Of a stretch of 64,000 bases of DNA, positions 8,454-17,846 are shown in pieces (the stretch's first letter is position 1; each line of letters starts with the position of its first letter). The DNA comes from Paraburkholderia fungorum (GTDB lineage Bacteria; Pseudomonadota; Gammaproteobacteria; Burkholderiales; Burkholderiaceae). The translations under genes and the position numbers were made by a program. The stretch spans positions 558,001-622,000 of the forward strand of contig NZ_CADFGE010000003.1 in the NCBI RefSeq assembly GCF_902833645.1, in the 5' to 3' direction. The notes beneath the pieces are model-generated. The model saw only the letters and a program-made list of their open reading frames with translations, had not been told where the DNA came from and ran no database searches.

Positions 8454-9107
8454 ATGCAAGCCATTCAGATCGAAATCAATTACGACTTCATTTGTCCGTG
8501 GTGCTGGATCGGTCAACGCAATCTTGCTGCGGCGCTGGCGCAAGCCGGCACGGGCGCGGCTGTGTCGATCCGTTACGTGCCGTTCGAATTGAATCCGCTC
8601 ATGCCGGTCGAGGGCATGGACCGGCGTGCCTACCGAAGCCAGAAATTCGGCAGCTGGGCGCGCTCGCAAGTCATGGACTCGCAAGTGACGGCCGCGGGCC
8701 TGGCGGCCGGCGCGCCGTTCAATTACGACGTAGTGTTGCGCACACCGAACACGCGTCTGGCGCATCGCCTGATGCAGTTCGCGCAACAGCGCAATGAACC
8801 GCTGAAGACCGCTGCCTTGTATCAGGCCATCTACGCGGCCTACTTTTCCGAAGGCCGCGACATCGGCTCGCTCGATACCTTGACCGCGATCGCCGCGGAG
8901 AACGCGTTCGATGCCGGCGACGTGCGCGCCTACCTGCTCTCCGAGGCCGGCAATCAGGAGATGGACGCCGCGCGCGCGCGGGCCGACAAGCTCGGCGTGC
9001 AGGCCGTGCCGACCATCCTGATAGACGGCAATGTGATCAGCGGCGCCCAGCCGCCCGTGGTCTTCACCAACGCGCTGCGTTCGGCAACGCAAAGGAACGC
9101 AGCATGA
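8454..9107 (+). CDS. DsbA/FrnE-like thioredoxin-fold oxidoreductase
   Basis: A 217-residue DsbA-superfamily protein of the FrnE/2-hydroxychromene-2-carboxylate isomerase branch. The N-terminal strand carries the FrnE-type DFICPWCWIGQRNL with a CPWC redox motif. An all-alpha insertion and a cis-Pro strand (GVQAVPTILIDGNVISGAQ) follow. There is no signal peptide, so it is cytoplasmic. The start at 8454 follows GAGGGG; the longer frame from 8148 overlaps lysR. Its last codons overlap the monooxygenase start as ATGA, so the two are translationally coupled. It could be an isomerase or disulfide oxidoreductase in the same pathway. Confidence 0.87.
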   Translation: MQAIQIEINYDFICPWCWIGQRNLAAALAQAGTGAAVSIRYVPFELNPLMPVEGMDRRAYRSQKFGSWARSQVMDSQVTAAGLAAGAPFNYDVVLRTPNTRLAHRLMQFAQQRNEPLKTAALYQAIYAAYFSEGRDIGSLDTLTAIAAENAFDAGDVRAYLLSEAGNQEMDAARARADKLGVQAVPTILIDGNVISGAQPPVVFTNALRSATQRNAA

Positions 9108-10252
9108 GATCGCATGAAAAACCGCGCGCCGTTGTGATCGGCGGATCGCTTGGCGGGTTGCTCTCGGCCAATACCTTGCGAGCGGCCAGCTGGGAGGTCG
9201 ACGTATTCGAAACCTCGCCCAATCAACTGGAAAGCCGCGGCGGCGGCGTCGTACTGCAACCGGACGTGCTGGATGCGTTGCAGTTCGCCGGCGTCGCGTT
9301 GCCGGTGCCCCCTGGCGTGGCGTCGGGCGAGCGCATCTATCTGGATCGCAACGACCAGCGTATCGAACAGTTTTACATGCCACAAATGCAGACGTCGTGG
9401 AGCCTGCTGTATCGCGCCATGAAAAATGCGTTGCCGGCGCAGGCGCTGCACGCCGGCGAGACGTTTGTCGATTTCCGTATGGAGGACGAACAGATCGTCG
9501 CGCAGTTCGAGAGCGGCCGCAGCGAACGGGCTGACTTGCTGATCGGCGCCGACGGTATTCGTTCGACGCTGCGGCGCCGCCTGCTCCCCGAAGTCGTGCC
9601 GGCTTACGCAGGCTATGTGGCGTGGCGCGGGCTGGTTGAGGAAGCCGATCTGCCGTTGCCGGCCGCGAACATGCTGCGCGAGCGCTTCAGCTTTCAGCAA
9701 GGCGACGGGCATTCGGGACTCTGCTACCTGATTCCGGGCGACAACGATTCGACCGCGGTCGGTGAGCGTCGCTGGAACTGGGTGTGGTATCGCAAATACA
9801 GTCAGTCGCAACTCGACGCATTGCTGGTCGACCGACACGGCGTCGCGCGTGCATTTTCGCTGCCGCCCGGCTCGACCAAGAGCGCAGACATCGCCCAGTT
9901 GCGCGACGAGGCCAAAACGTGGCTCGGGCCGACGTTTCGCGCGCTAGTCGAGGCCACCGACGACCCGTTCATGCAGCCGATCGTCGACCTGCGCTCGCCG
10001 AGGATGGTGTTCGGCCGCGCGGTGCTGCTCGGCGACGCCGCTTCGGTGCCGCGCCCCCATACGGCGGGCAGCACCGCGAAGGCGGCGGCCAATGCCCATT
10101 CATTGGCGCTCGCGTTGTCCTCGACATGGCAAAGCGGCACGACGATCGATTCAGCGCTCAAGCGTTGGGAGAACCAGCAGTTGCAACGCGGCAAGTTGAT
10201 GACCGATCTGGGCATTTCGCTCGGCGACCGGCTGATGAACATCGCCCGCTGA
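9104..10252 (+). CDS. FAD-dependent aromatic-type monooxygenase
   Basis: A 382-residue class A flavoprotein monooxygenase. The Rossmann motif is VVIGGSLGGLLSANTLR with the acidic strand end at VDVFE. The second FAD motif DLLIGADGIRSTLRRRLLP is canonical, and the GD motif is VLLGDAASVPRPHTAGSTAKAAANA. The overall pattern resembles 2,6-dihydroxypyridine 3-hydroxylase and salicylate hydroxylase relatives, so a heteroaromatic or phenolic substrate is plausible but unproven. It overlaps the DsbA-like gene by 4 nt and is followed 36 nt later by an MFS gene. Confidence 0.88.
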   Translation: MRSHEKPRAVVIGGSLGGLLSANTLRAASWEVDVFETSPNQLESRGGGVVLQPDVLDALQFAGVALPVPPGVASGERIYLDRNDQRIEQFYMPQMQTSWSLLYRAMKNALPAQALHAGETFVDFRMEDEQIVAQFESGRSERADLLIGADGIRSTLRRRLLPEVVPAYAGYVAWRGLVEEADLPLPAANMLRERFSFQQGDGHSGLCYLIPGDNDSTAVGERRWNWVWYRKYSQSQLDALLVDRHGVARAFSLPPGSTKSADIAQLRDEAKTWLGPTFRALVEATDDPFMQPIVDLRSPRMVFGRAVLLGDAASVPRPHTAGSTAKAAANAHSLALALSSTWQSGTTIDSALKRWENQQLQRGKLMTDLGISLGDRLMNIAR

Positions 10253-10288
10253 ACCACTTTTTCCGTTTCTCACTTCAGGGAGTTTTTC

Positions 10289-11503
10289 ATGTCAACCCAG
10301 GCATCCACCGCGACGGGCGGCACCCATCCCGTCAAAATGACACGCAGTCTGATCGCGCTGTTCGCGTTCTGCTGCGGCGCGATCGTCGCGAACCTGTACT
10401 ACGCGCAACCGATCACCGAACTGATCGCACCGGACATTCACATGTCCGGCGGCACAGCCAGCCTGATCGTCTCGCTCACGCAGATCGGCTATGCGTTCGG
10501 TCTGTTCTTTCTCGTGCCGCTCGGCGACCTGCTGGAAAACCGCAAGCTGATGATCACTACGGCCCTCGTGTCGATCGTGAGTCTGGCCGCCGCGGCGTTC
10601 GCGCAACAGCCGGGCTGGTTCCTCGCGATCTCGCTGCTGGTCGGCTTCAGCTCCGTCGCCGTGCAGATCCTGATTCCGCTCGCCGCGCATCTCGCGCCGG
10701 ACGAATCGCGCGGCAAAGTGGTCGGCACCATTATGAGCGGGCTGCTCCTCGGCATTCTGCTGTCGCGTCCGATCTCCAGCGTCATAGCCGGGCATTTCGG
10801 CTGGCGTGCGGTGTTCGGCGCCGCAGCCGTGCTGATGACGATCGTGACCAGCGTGCTCGCGCTGACCATTCCACGCCGCCAACCGGATCACAAGGCGACC
10901 TACTTCGAACTGATCGGCTCGCTCAGCCACCTGCTCCGCACGATGCCGGTGTTGCGCCATCGCTCGCTGTATCAGGGGCTGATGTTCGCTTCGTTCAGTT
11001 TGTTCTGGACCGCGATCCCCGTCGAGTTGACCCGTCATTTCGGGCTGTCGCAGACCGAGATCGGCATCTTCGCGCTAGTAGGCGCGATCGGCGCCACCTC
11101 GGCACCGGTCGCGGGCCGTCTGGCCGACGCGGGTCACACGGTGCGCGCCACCTTGATCGCGCTGGTCGTGGGCGCGCTCGCCTACGCACCGGCACTGATC
11201 CATCCGGCGTGGGGCGTGTTGGGCCTCGTGGCAACCGGCATCGTGCTCGATTTCGCCGTGCAGATGAACATGGTGCTGGGTCAACGCGAGATCTATGCGT
11301 TGCATGCCGCGAGCAGAAACCGCCTGAACGCGCTGTATATGACGAGCATTTTCGTGGGCGGTGCGTTCGGTTCCGCGCTCGCCAGCCCGCTCTACGAGCA
11401 CGGTGGCTGGCCGCTGGTAGCCGCCGTCGCGACGGCCTTCCCAATCATTGCGCTGGCTCACTATCTCGCGATCGGCCGTCCGCACGCCGCCAGCATCGCC
11501 TGA
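10289..11503 (+). CDS. MFS transporter
   Basis: A 404-residue inner-membrane protein with about 12 hydrophobic segments starting near residue 20 (LIALFAFCCGAIVANLYYAQ). The MFS loop 2-3 signature appears as GDLLENRKLM, and a weaker repeat as GRLADAGHTVRAT after segment 8. The sequence resembles sugar/drug efflux-type MFS proteins. GGGAG lies 6 nt upstream of the ATG. Third gene of the DsbA-like/monooxygenase unit, it probably moves the substrate or product of that pathway; direction is unknown. Confidence 0.88.
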   Translation: MSTQASTATGGTHPVKMTRSLIALFAFCCGAIVANLYYAQPITELIAPDIHMSGGTASLIVSLTQIGYAFGLFFLVPLGDLLENRKLMITTALVSIVSLAAAAFAQQPGWFLAISLLVGFSSVAVQILIPLAAHLAPDESRGKVVGTIMSGLLLGILLSRPISSVIAGHFGWRAVFGAAAVLMTIVTSVLALTIPRRQPDHKATYFELIGSLSHLLRTMPVLRHRSLYQGLMFASFSLFWTAIPVELTRHFGLSQTEIGIFALVGAIGATSAPVAGRLADAGHTVRATLIALVVGALAYAPALIHPAWGVLGLVATGIVLDFAVQMNMVLGQREIYALHAASRNRLNALYMTSIFVGGAFGSALASPLYEHGGWPLVAAVATAFPIIALAHYLAIGRPHAASIA

Positions 11504-11522
11504 TCTACACCCAATCACGAGA

Positions 11523-11542
11523 CCGGACGGCCTGCTGTCCGG
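11523..11542 (+). terminator. Weak hairpin after MFS gene
   Basis: CCGGAC and GTCCGG pair around an 8-nt loop, 20 nt after the MFS stop. There is no T-tract, so intrinsic termination is uncertain. Confidence 0.25.
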
Positions 11543-11650
11543 GTTAACAACATTTCAGGGCGTCTTCAGGAATTTCCGTGAGGTTGACGATACGCTAACC
11601 CACATAGTCAATTACCTGAACGACGCTCAATCGCCTGCAAAGGAATCACC

Positions 11651-12793
11651 ATGTCCTCCCTTTCACCCCTGCTCGACGGTTACGATCTGAATGGACTGCG
11701 CCTGCCGAACCGCGTCGTGATGGCGCCGATGACGCGCTCGCGCGCGCCGTTGCAAGGCCGTCCGACGCAGATGATGGCGCAATATTATGCGCAGCGCGCG
11801 TCGGCGGGATTGATCATTACCGAGGCCACCAATGTCAGCCCGGCCTCGGCCGCCTTCGAACTCACGCCCGGCATCATCACGACCGAGCAGATCGACGGCT
11901 GGCGCCATATTACAAGCCAGGTGCACGCCGCCGGCGGCCGCATCTTCATGCAGTTGTGGCATGGCGGGCGCGTCAGTTCATTTGCGCTGCTGGGCGGTGA
12001 AGCGCCGCTCTCCCCTTCGGGCGTGAATGACGACCTCGAACAGTTGCAGGTCTGGGCGCAATTGCAAAACGGCCAGTACACCAAGATCCACGCCACGCCG
12101 TCGCGCGCCATGTCGCTCGACGAAGTGAAGCTCACCATCGACGCGTTCAAACAGGGCGCGGTCAACGCGATCGCGGCCGGCTTCGACGGTGTCGAAGTCC
12201 ACGCGGCGAACGGCTACCTGCCACATCAGTTCCTCTCGTCGACGACCAATACGCGCGATGATCGCTACGGCGGTTCGATTGCGAACCGCGCCAACTTCCT
12301 GCGCGACATTCTCACGGAGATCGGCTCGGTGGTCTCGCTCGACCGGGTCGGCGTGCGCATCTCGCCTTACGCGCACTACAACAACGTGCGCGACGCGGAC
12401 CCGGACGGCACCTACGACTACGTCGGCAAGATGCTCGGCGAATTCGGCGTCGCCTACCTGCACGCGGCGGACACTAACGGATGGAGCGGCGCGCCGGACT
12501 TGCCGCGGATCATCGAACGCATGCGCCGCGCGTTCCCGGGCACCCTGATGCTCAACGGCGGCATTGCCATCGACCAGGCCGACGCGCTGATCCGCGACGG
12601 CCACGCCGACCTGGTGGCATTCGCCCGCGCGTATATCGCCAACCCCGATCTGGTCGAACGCATTGCAACCCACGCGCCGCTCGCGTCACCGAAGGCGGTC
12701 GGCTGGTATGGCGGCGACCACACCGGCTATATCGACTATCCGTTCGACAGCAGCGCCGGCCAGGCCGCCCAGCCCGGCACCGCGCACGCATGA
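11651..12793 (+). CDS. Old Yellow Enzyme-family alkene reductase
   Basis: A 380-residue FMN-dependent ene-reductase of the NemA/OYE class. It shows RVVMAPMTRSRA at the first strand, QLWHGGR, the substrate-binding HAANGYLPHQFLS (His-x-x-Asn pair), the strictly conserved NTRDDRYGGS block, and a late FMN phosphate strand (LMLNGGI...VAFARAYIANPDL). It should reduce activated C=C bonds (enones, maleimides, nitro compounds) with NAD(P)H. AAGGAA precedes the ATG. It stands between the MFS and cytochrome genes and is probably its own unit. Confidence 0.93.
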   Translation: MSSLSPLLDGYDLNGLRLPNRVVMAPMTRSRAPLQGRPTQMMAQYYAQRASAGLIITEATNVSPASAAFELTPGIITTEQIDGWRHITSQVHAAGGRIFMQLWHGGRVSSFALLGGEAPLSPSGVNDDLEQLQVWAQLQNGQYTKIHATPSRAMSLDEVKLTIDAFKQGAVNAIAAGFDGVEVHAANGYLPHQFLSSTTNTRDDRYGGSIANRANFLRDILTEIGSVVSLDRVGVRISPYAHYNNVRDADPDGTYDYVGKMLGEFGVAYLHAADTNGWSGAPDLPRIIERMRRAFPGTLMLNGGIAIDQADALIRDGHADLVAFARAYIANPDLVERIATHAPLASPKAVGWYGGDHTGYIDYPFDSSAGQAAQPGTAHA

Positions 12794-12868
12794 CGCATGC
12801 CCTAAGCCGCGCACCCGGCGTAGTCCGTGCGGCTTCTTCGATTCAAGACTTCTATGACAGGTGCGTGA

Positions 12869-14161
12869 ATGACTCGCAAGTCTAAATGGCTGACGGTGGG
12901 CGGCGTGGTCGTCGTGGCCGCGCTGATCGTCGCTACGCTGCTGATGTGGAGGCCTGGCATCGCACCGATCAGTCCTCCGGCGGCTTCGTCGTTCGACGCG
13001 CAAACGAAGCTCGCCGGCGCGCGCGTGGTCGCGCTCGGCGATTGCATCGTCTGCCATACCGCGAAGGGCGGCCAGCCGTTCGCCGGCGGTCTGCCGCTCG
13101 CCACGCCGTTCGGCACGATCTACGCCACCAACATCACGCCCGACGTCGAAACCGGCATCGGCAGCTGGTCGCTTGAAGCCTTCACGCGCGCGGTGCGTTA
13201 CGGCGTCGCGCGCGACGGGCATCTGCTGTATCCGGCGTTTCCGTATATTCACTTCACGCGCATGTCCGACGGCGACATTTCAGCGGCCTACGCGTACCTG
13301 ATGACGCGTGAACCGGTCAATGCGACCACTCCCGCCAACGACCTGATTTTCCCGTTGAACTTCCGGCCCTTGCTGGCGTTCTGGAACGTGTTGTTCCTGC
13401 ACCCGGGCGCCCAGCAGGCGGACGCCTCGAAGGATGCCCAGTGGAACCGCGGCAAGCTGCTGGTGGATGGTCCCGGCCACTGCGCGTCGTGCCATTCGCC
13501 ACTCAATGCGATTGGCGGCGAGAAGTCGGGGCAGGCCTTCGACGGGGGCATGGTCGACGGCTGGGAAGCGCCTGCGCTTACGGCGCTGGGCGCAGCACCG
13601 AAACCGTGGACCCAGGACCAGCTCGTCATGTATCTGCGCACCGGCCGCGCCAGCGAACACGGTGCCGCCGCCGGCCCCATGTTGCCCGTCACGCGCGATC
13701 TGGCCACCGTGCCTGAAGAGGATGTACAGGCGATCGCCACGTACATCCTGTCGATCCAGAAGGCGCAGCCGGCCGCAGCGCAAGCCGTCGCCACCGACAG
13801 CGCCGCTCAAGCCGCCGACTCGCCGGACGTGCAACGCGGCGCGACCTTGTTCACTGCCTCGTGCGCGCAATGCCACGGCCCTGCTGCGCCGATGCAGTCG
13901 ATCGGCGAGCGCCCCACGCTGGCCTTCAGCACCGCCGTCAATGCCGCAACGCCGCGCAACGCGGTCCAGATGATATTGAGCGGCAACGGCTGGCACGGCG
14001 AGGACAGCATGAACTACATGCCCGCCTTCAATCAGGTTTACAACGACCGGCAGATCGCCGATCTTGCGTCCTACATTCGCGCAACCTATTCGCAGCGCGG
14101 GCCGTGGCAGGACGTCGAGACAATGGCGGCCAAAGTCAGACAGGAGAACACCGCGCGATGA
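12869..14161 (+). CDS. Membrane-anchored three-haem cytochrome c subunit
   Basis: A 430-residue protein. A hydrophobic N-terminal anchor (about residues 8-28) is followed by three cytochrome c domains with CxxCH sites CIVCH, CASCH and CAQCH. This is the arrangement of the cytochrome subunit of periplasmic alcohol, aldehyde and nicotinate-type dehydrogenases, which passes electrons to the quinone pool or an oxidase. AGGTG sits 5 nt upstream. Its stop overlaps the start of the [2Fe-2S] gene (ATGA). Here the cytochrome comes first in the operon. Confidence 0.92.
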   Translation: MTRKSKWLTVGGVVVVAALIVATLLMWRPGIAPISPPAASSFDAQTKLAGARVVALGDCIVCHTAKGGQPFAGGLPLATPFGTIYATNITPDVETGIGSWSLEAFTRAVRYGVARDGHLLYPAFPYIHFTRMSDGDISAAYAYLMTREPVNATTPANDLIFPLNFRPLLAFWNVLFLHPGAQQADASKDAQWNRGKLLVDGPGHCASCHSPLNAIGGEKSGQAFDGGMVDGWEAPALTALGAAPKPWTQDQLVMYLRTGRASEHGAAAGPMLPVTRDLATVPEEDVQAIATYILSIQKAQPAAAQAVATDSAAQAADSPDVQRGATLFTASCAQCHGPAAPMQSIGERPTLAFSTAVNAATPRNAVQMILSGNGWHGEDSMNYMPAFNQVYNDRQIADLASYIRATYSQRGPWQDVETMAAKVRQENTAR

Positions 14162-14670
14162 TCAACCTTACCGTCAATGGCGTGCAACACGCGCTCGATA
14201 TCGATCCGGCCACACCGCTGCTCTACGCGCTGCGCAACGACCTGCAACTGCACGGTGCGAAGTTCGGCTGCGGCCTAGGGCAATGCGGCGCATGCACCGT
14301 GATCGTGGACGGCGAGGCCGTGTTCTCGTGCCTGATGCCCGTATCGGCAGTCGGCAAGCGGCCGGTGCGCACGATCGAGAGTCTCGGCACGGCCGAGCAT
14401 CCCGGTCCGCTGCAGAAGTCCTTCATCGACCATCAGGCTGTGCAGTGCGGCTACTGCATCGCCGGCATGATCATGCGCGCTCAGGCGTTGCTCGATCGCA
14501 ATCCTCGGCCGACCGAGGGCGAACTCCGCGACCACATGGAACCGAACCTCTGCCGTTGCGGCACACACACGCGCATCCTTGCGGCGATTCGCGCAGTGGC
14601 GCACCTGCCCGCCGCCGGCGCAGCATCCGGCTCATCCGAAGGTGCGGTCAGTCACGGAGGCGCGCAATGA
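14158..14670 (+). CDS. [2Fe-2S] subunit of molybdenum hydroxylase
   Basis: A 170-residue small subunit of the xanthine oxidase family (isoquinoline 1-oxidoreductase alpha-like). The plant-ferredoxin cluster is GCGLGQCGACTVIVDG with a fourth Cys at VFSC. The C-terminal four-helix cluster domain has VQCGYCIAGMIM and EPNLCRCGTHTRI. It carries electrons from the Mo site to the cytochrome subunit. The start at 14158 overlaps the cytochrome stop, and its own stop overlaps the large-subunit start, so three subunits are translationally coupled. Confidence 0.93.
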   Translation: MINLTVNGVQHALDIDPATPLLYALRNDLQLHGAKFGCGLGQCGACTVIVDGEAVFSCLMPVSAVGKRPVRTIESLGTAEHPGPLQKSFIDHQAVQCGYCIAGMIMRAQALLDRNPRPTEGELRDHMEPNLCRCGTHTRILAAIRAVAHLPAAGAASGSSEGAVSHGGAQ

Positions 14671-16931
14671 GCGTCAAAGAGGAAGAAATCAACGAGGGAC
14701 GCCGCCGCTTCATGATGTCCGGCGCGCTCGTGGTGAGTTTCAGTCTGTTCCCCGGCGTGTCGGCCATGGCACAGGAAGTGATCGCCGACGAAGGCGCCGC
14801 GGTGCATATCGGCAAAGCGACCCAGGCGCTCGCCGGCAGTCTGAAGACCAATCCCTATCTGGACGCGTGGATCAAGATCGATGCGGCAGGTAAGGTAACC
14901 GTCTACACCGGTAAGGTCGAACTGGGCACGGGCGTGCGTACCGCGCTGCTACAAGTCGCCGCCGAAGAGCTGGACATGGCGCCGTCGCTCATCACTTTCC
15001 TGACTGCCGACACCGGTGCCTCGCCCGACGAAGGGCTCACGGCCGGCAGCCATACGATGGCGGACAGCGGCAGCGCATTGCTGAACGCGTCCGCGCAAGT
15101 GCGGGGTCTGCTGATCGACGCTGCCGCCAAGCATTTCGGCGTCGACAGCCAGACCTTGAGCGCGCATAACGCGATCATCAAGGCGCCGGACGGCCGCAGC
15201 ATGACTTACGGCGAAGCGGTGAGTCTCGTCGACCTGCATCGCATGGCGTCGCCGACTTCGCCCTTAAAAAGCCCCACGACGTTCGATACGATCGGCACGT
15301 CATTGCCTCGTGTGGATATTCCCGGCAAAGTCACCGGCGGCCCGAGCTACGTTCAGGACATGGTGCTGCCGGGCATGCTGCATGCCCGCGTGGTGATGCC
15401 GCCCGTCTACGACGCCAAACTGCTCGACACCAATACGCCCGAGATTCTGAAGATGCCGGGCGTCGTCAAGGTGATCAGGAACGGCAGCATGCTGGCCGTG
15501 GTCGCCAAAGGCGAATGGCAAGCCGTGCAGGCGCAGCGCGCATTGGCGGCGGGAAGCCACTGGAGCGCCGGGCGTGTATTACCCGATCCCGCCACCGTGC
15601 ACCGCGATCTGAAACAGATCTCCACCGAACACATCGAGATCGCGAACACCCACAATGCAGCCGGTGCACCGGTGAAAACGCTCAGCGCAAAATACAGCAA
15701 GCGCTACATGATGCACGGCTCGATCGGCCCATCCTGCTCGGTGGCGCAGTTCAAGGACGGCAACATGACCGTCTGGACGCACTCGCAAGGTGTCTATCCC
15801 CTGCGCGACGGGCTCGCGGAAATGTTGTCGCTGCCCAAGGACAAGGTGCGCTGCATTCACGTCGAAGGGTCGGGTTGCTACGGCCACAACGGCGCGGACG
15901 ACGTGGCCGCGCACGCCGCGTTGATCGCGCGTGAAACCGGCGGCCTGCCGGTCCGCGTGCAATGGATGCGCGAGCAGGAACACACCTGGGACCATTTCAC
16001 ACCCGCCATGGTGACCGAAGTGAGCGCTTCGCTCGACGTGAGCGGCATGATCGTCGACTGGAACTACGCGCTGTGGAGCAGTTCGCACAACGAGCGGATC
16101 GTGAACGCCGGGCGCCTGATTCCGGCGCAGTTGCTGGAGAAGCCGTTCGTGCCGGCGCCCTCGGTGCCGATGTTGCAACCCGAAGGCGGCGGCGACCGCA
16201 ACGCGATACCGCTGTATGCGCTGCCGAACATGCACATCATGAACAATTTTTCGCCGACCATGCCGTTGCACTCGTCGGCCATGCGCTCACTCGGCGCGCA
16301 CATGAACGTCTTCGCAATCGAAACGTTCATGGATGAATTGAGCGCCGCCGCCGGGGTCGATCCGGTCGCGTTCCGGCTCAGGCATATGCAGGACCCGCGC
16401 GCCCGCGACGTCATTAAACTGGTGGCCGAAAAATTCGGTTGGCCGCGGCCGCCACGCAAGGCCAATCATGGCGTCGGCTTCGCGTTCGGCAAGTATAAGA
16501 ACCTGATGGCTTACGTGGCGATCGCAGTCGAGATTTCTGTCGTGCCCGAAACCGGCCAGGTCACCCTGGAACGCGCCGAAGTGGCGGTGGACGCCGGACA
16601 GATCGTCAACCCCGACGGCATCCGCAATCAGATCGAAGGCGGCATCGTGCAATCGGCAAGCTGGACGCTCTACGAAGAGTTGAAGTTCGATCAGGAGCGG
16701 ATCAGAAGCTTCGACTGGAGCAGCTATCCGATTCTGCGTTATTCCGCCGTGCCGCGTAGCATTAACGTGCATCTTATCGATCGCCCCGGCGCGCCGTTTC
16801 TGGGCGCCGCGGAAGCATCCATGGGACCGACCGCCGGCGCGCTCGGCAACGCATTATTCGACGCGACCGGCAAGCGCTTGCGCGACATGCCGTTGGGCGG
16901 CGACGGTTTGCGCCGTCAAATAGACGCATAG
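14667..16931 (+). CDS. Molybdopterin-binding large subunit, IorB-like aldehyde/heteroaromatic dehydrogenase
   Basis: A 754-residue molybdenum hydroxylase subunit of the IorB type. The N-terminus carries a Tat-like signal (GRRRFMMSGALVVSFSL), so the complex is probably exported folded to the periplasm. Mo-cofactor segments include KVELGTGVRTALLQVAAEEL, GSGCYGHNGADDVAAHAAL, and AMRSLGAHMNVFAIETFMDELS. The catalytic Glu is probably that in GAAEASMGPTAGALGNALF. It couples to the [2Fe-2S] and three-haem genes. Substrate class (aldehyde, nicotinate-like or isoquinoline-like) cannot be decided. Confidence 0.92.
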   Translation: MSVKEEEINEGRRRFMMSGALVVSFSLFPGVSAMAQEVIADEGAAVHIGKATQALAGSLKTNPYLDAWIKIDAAGKVTVYTGKVELGTGVRTALLQVAAEELDMAPSLITFLTADTGASPDEGLTAGSHTMADSGSALLNASAQVRGLLIDAAAKHFGVDSQTLSAHNAIIKAPDGRSMTYGEAVSLVDLHRMASPTSPLKSPTTFDTIGTSLPRVDIPGKVTGGPSYVQDMVLPGMLHARVVMPPVYDAKLLDTNTPEILKMPGVVKVIRNGSMLAVVAKGEWQAVQAQRALAAGSHWSAGRVLPDPATVHRDLKQISTEHIEIANTHNAAGAPVKTLSAKYSKRYMMHGSIGPSCSVAQFKDGNMTVWTHSQGVYPLRDGLAEMLSLPKDKVRCIHVEGSGCYGHNGADDVAAHAALIARETGGLPVRVQWMREQEHTWDHFTPAMVTEVSASLDVSGMIVDWNYALWSSSHNERIVNAGRLIPAQLLEKPFVPAPSVPMLQPEGGGDRNAIPLYALPNMHIMNNFSPTMPLHSSAMRSLGAHMNVFAIETFMDELSAAAGVDPVAFRLRHMQDPRARDVIKLVAEKFGWPRPPRKANHGVGFAFGKYKNLMAYVAIAVEISVVPETGQVTLERAEVAVDAGQIVNPDGIRNQIEGGIVQSASWTLYEELKFDQERIRSFDWSSYPILRYSAVPRSINVHLIDRPGAPFLGAAEASMGPTAGALGNALFDATGKRLRDMPLGGDGLRRQIDA

Positions 16932-16966
16932 TGAGTCCCCGAAGTGCCGCTCGGTGCCGCTCGGTA

Positions 16967-16988
16967 CCGCCAGTGACAGCATTGGCGG
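16967..16988 (+). terminator. Hairpin after Mo-hydroxylase operon
   Basis: CCGCCA pairs with TGGCGG across 10 nt, 35 nt after the large-subunit stop, beside short repeats of GTGCCGCTCG. No T-run follows; a weak terminator at best. Confidence 0.25.
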
Positions 16989-17042
16989 CACGACGTGTGC
17001 TAACGACTGGCGGCACATGACATTTCCACCAGGAGTGAACCC

Positions 17043-17837
17043 GTGATCATCGATCTATCCGGCAAAACCGCCGTTGTCAGCGCCTCCACCGCGGGCATCG
17101 GTCACGCCATTGCAACCGGACTCGCCGCAGCCGGCGCGCACACCCTTGTTAACGGACGCAAGCAGGAAGCCGTCGACCGTGCCATCGCATCCATTCTCAA
17201 GACGGTGCCGCACGCGAAACTGCAAGGCTTTGCCGGCGACCTGGGCACGCGCGCGGGCTGCGACGCGCTGGCGCAAGCCGTGCCGCAAACTGACATTCTC
17301 GTGAACAATCTGGGCGTGTTCGGCCCCGGCGATATTTTCAGCACCGGCGACGACGACTGGGAGCGCTACTTTCAGGTCAACGTGATGTCGGGCGTCCGGC
17401 TCACGCGCGCCTATCTGAAAGGGATGATGGAACGTAAGTGGGGACGCGTCGTGTTCATCTCGTCGGAATCGGGCCTGAATATCCCGGCCGATATGCTGGC
17501 CTACGGCTTTTCCAAAACCGCGCAACTGAGCATTGCGCGCGGTATCGCCAAAGAGGCGGCGGGCAGCGGTGTGACGGTGAATGCCGTGCTACCCGGCCCG
17601 ACCCTGTCGGACGGCTTTCGCACGATGGTGGAAGACACCGCCCGGGCGCAGGGTAAAACCGTCGAACAGGTCGGGATCGAGTTCGTGCGGGAACACCGCA
17701 GCACGTCGCTCATTCAGCGGCCCGCCAGCACCGAGGAGATCGCGAACATGGTCGTGTATGCGTGCTCGCCGCAGGCCTCAGCGACCACGGGCGCCGCACT
17801 GCGAGTGGACGGCGGCGTGGTCGATTCGATTGCGTGA
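17043..17837 (+). CDS. Short-chain dehydrogenase/reductase
   Basis: A 264-residue classical SDR. Catalytic Tyr/Lys are in YGFSK with the Ser in VVFISSES. The cofactor strand has ILVNNLGVFG and the C-terminus ALRVDGGVVDSIA. The glycine-rich loop reads SASTAGIG, so the usual TG is replaced by SA, as in some 3-oxoacyl-ACP reductase-like SDRs. The start codon is GTG, supported by AGGAG 7 nt upstream. It follows the Mo-hydroxylase operon by 111 nt and converges with the DsbA-like gene. Confidence 0.88.
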   Translation: MIIDLSGKTAVVSASTAGIGHAIATGLAAAGAHTLVNGRKQEAVDRAIASILKTVPHAKLQGFAGDLGTRAGCDALAQAVPQTDILVNNLGVFGPGDIFSTGDDDWERYFQVNVMSGVRLTRAYLKGMMERKWGRVVFISSESGLNIPADMLAYGFSKTAQLSIARGIAKEAAGSGVTVNAVLPGPTLSDGFRTMVEDTARAQGKTVEQVGIEFVREHRSTSLIQRPASTEEIANMVVYACSPQASATTGAALRVDGGVVDSIA

Positions 17838-17846
17838 CCGACTGGC

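Noticed and set aside
9784..11547. 587-codon plus-strand ORF
   Set aside because: Out of frame over the monooxygenase and MFS genes, both with complete motifs; its translation is a low-complexity Arg-rich shadow.
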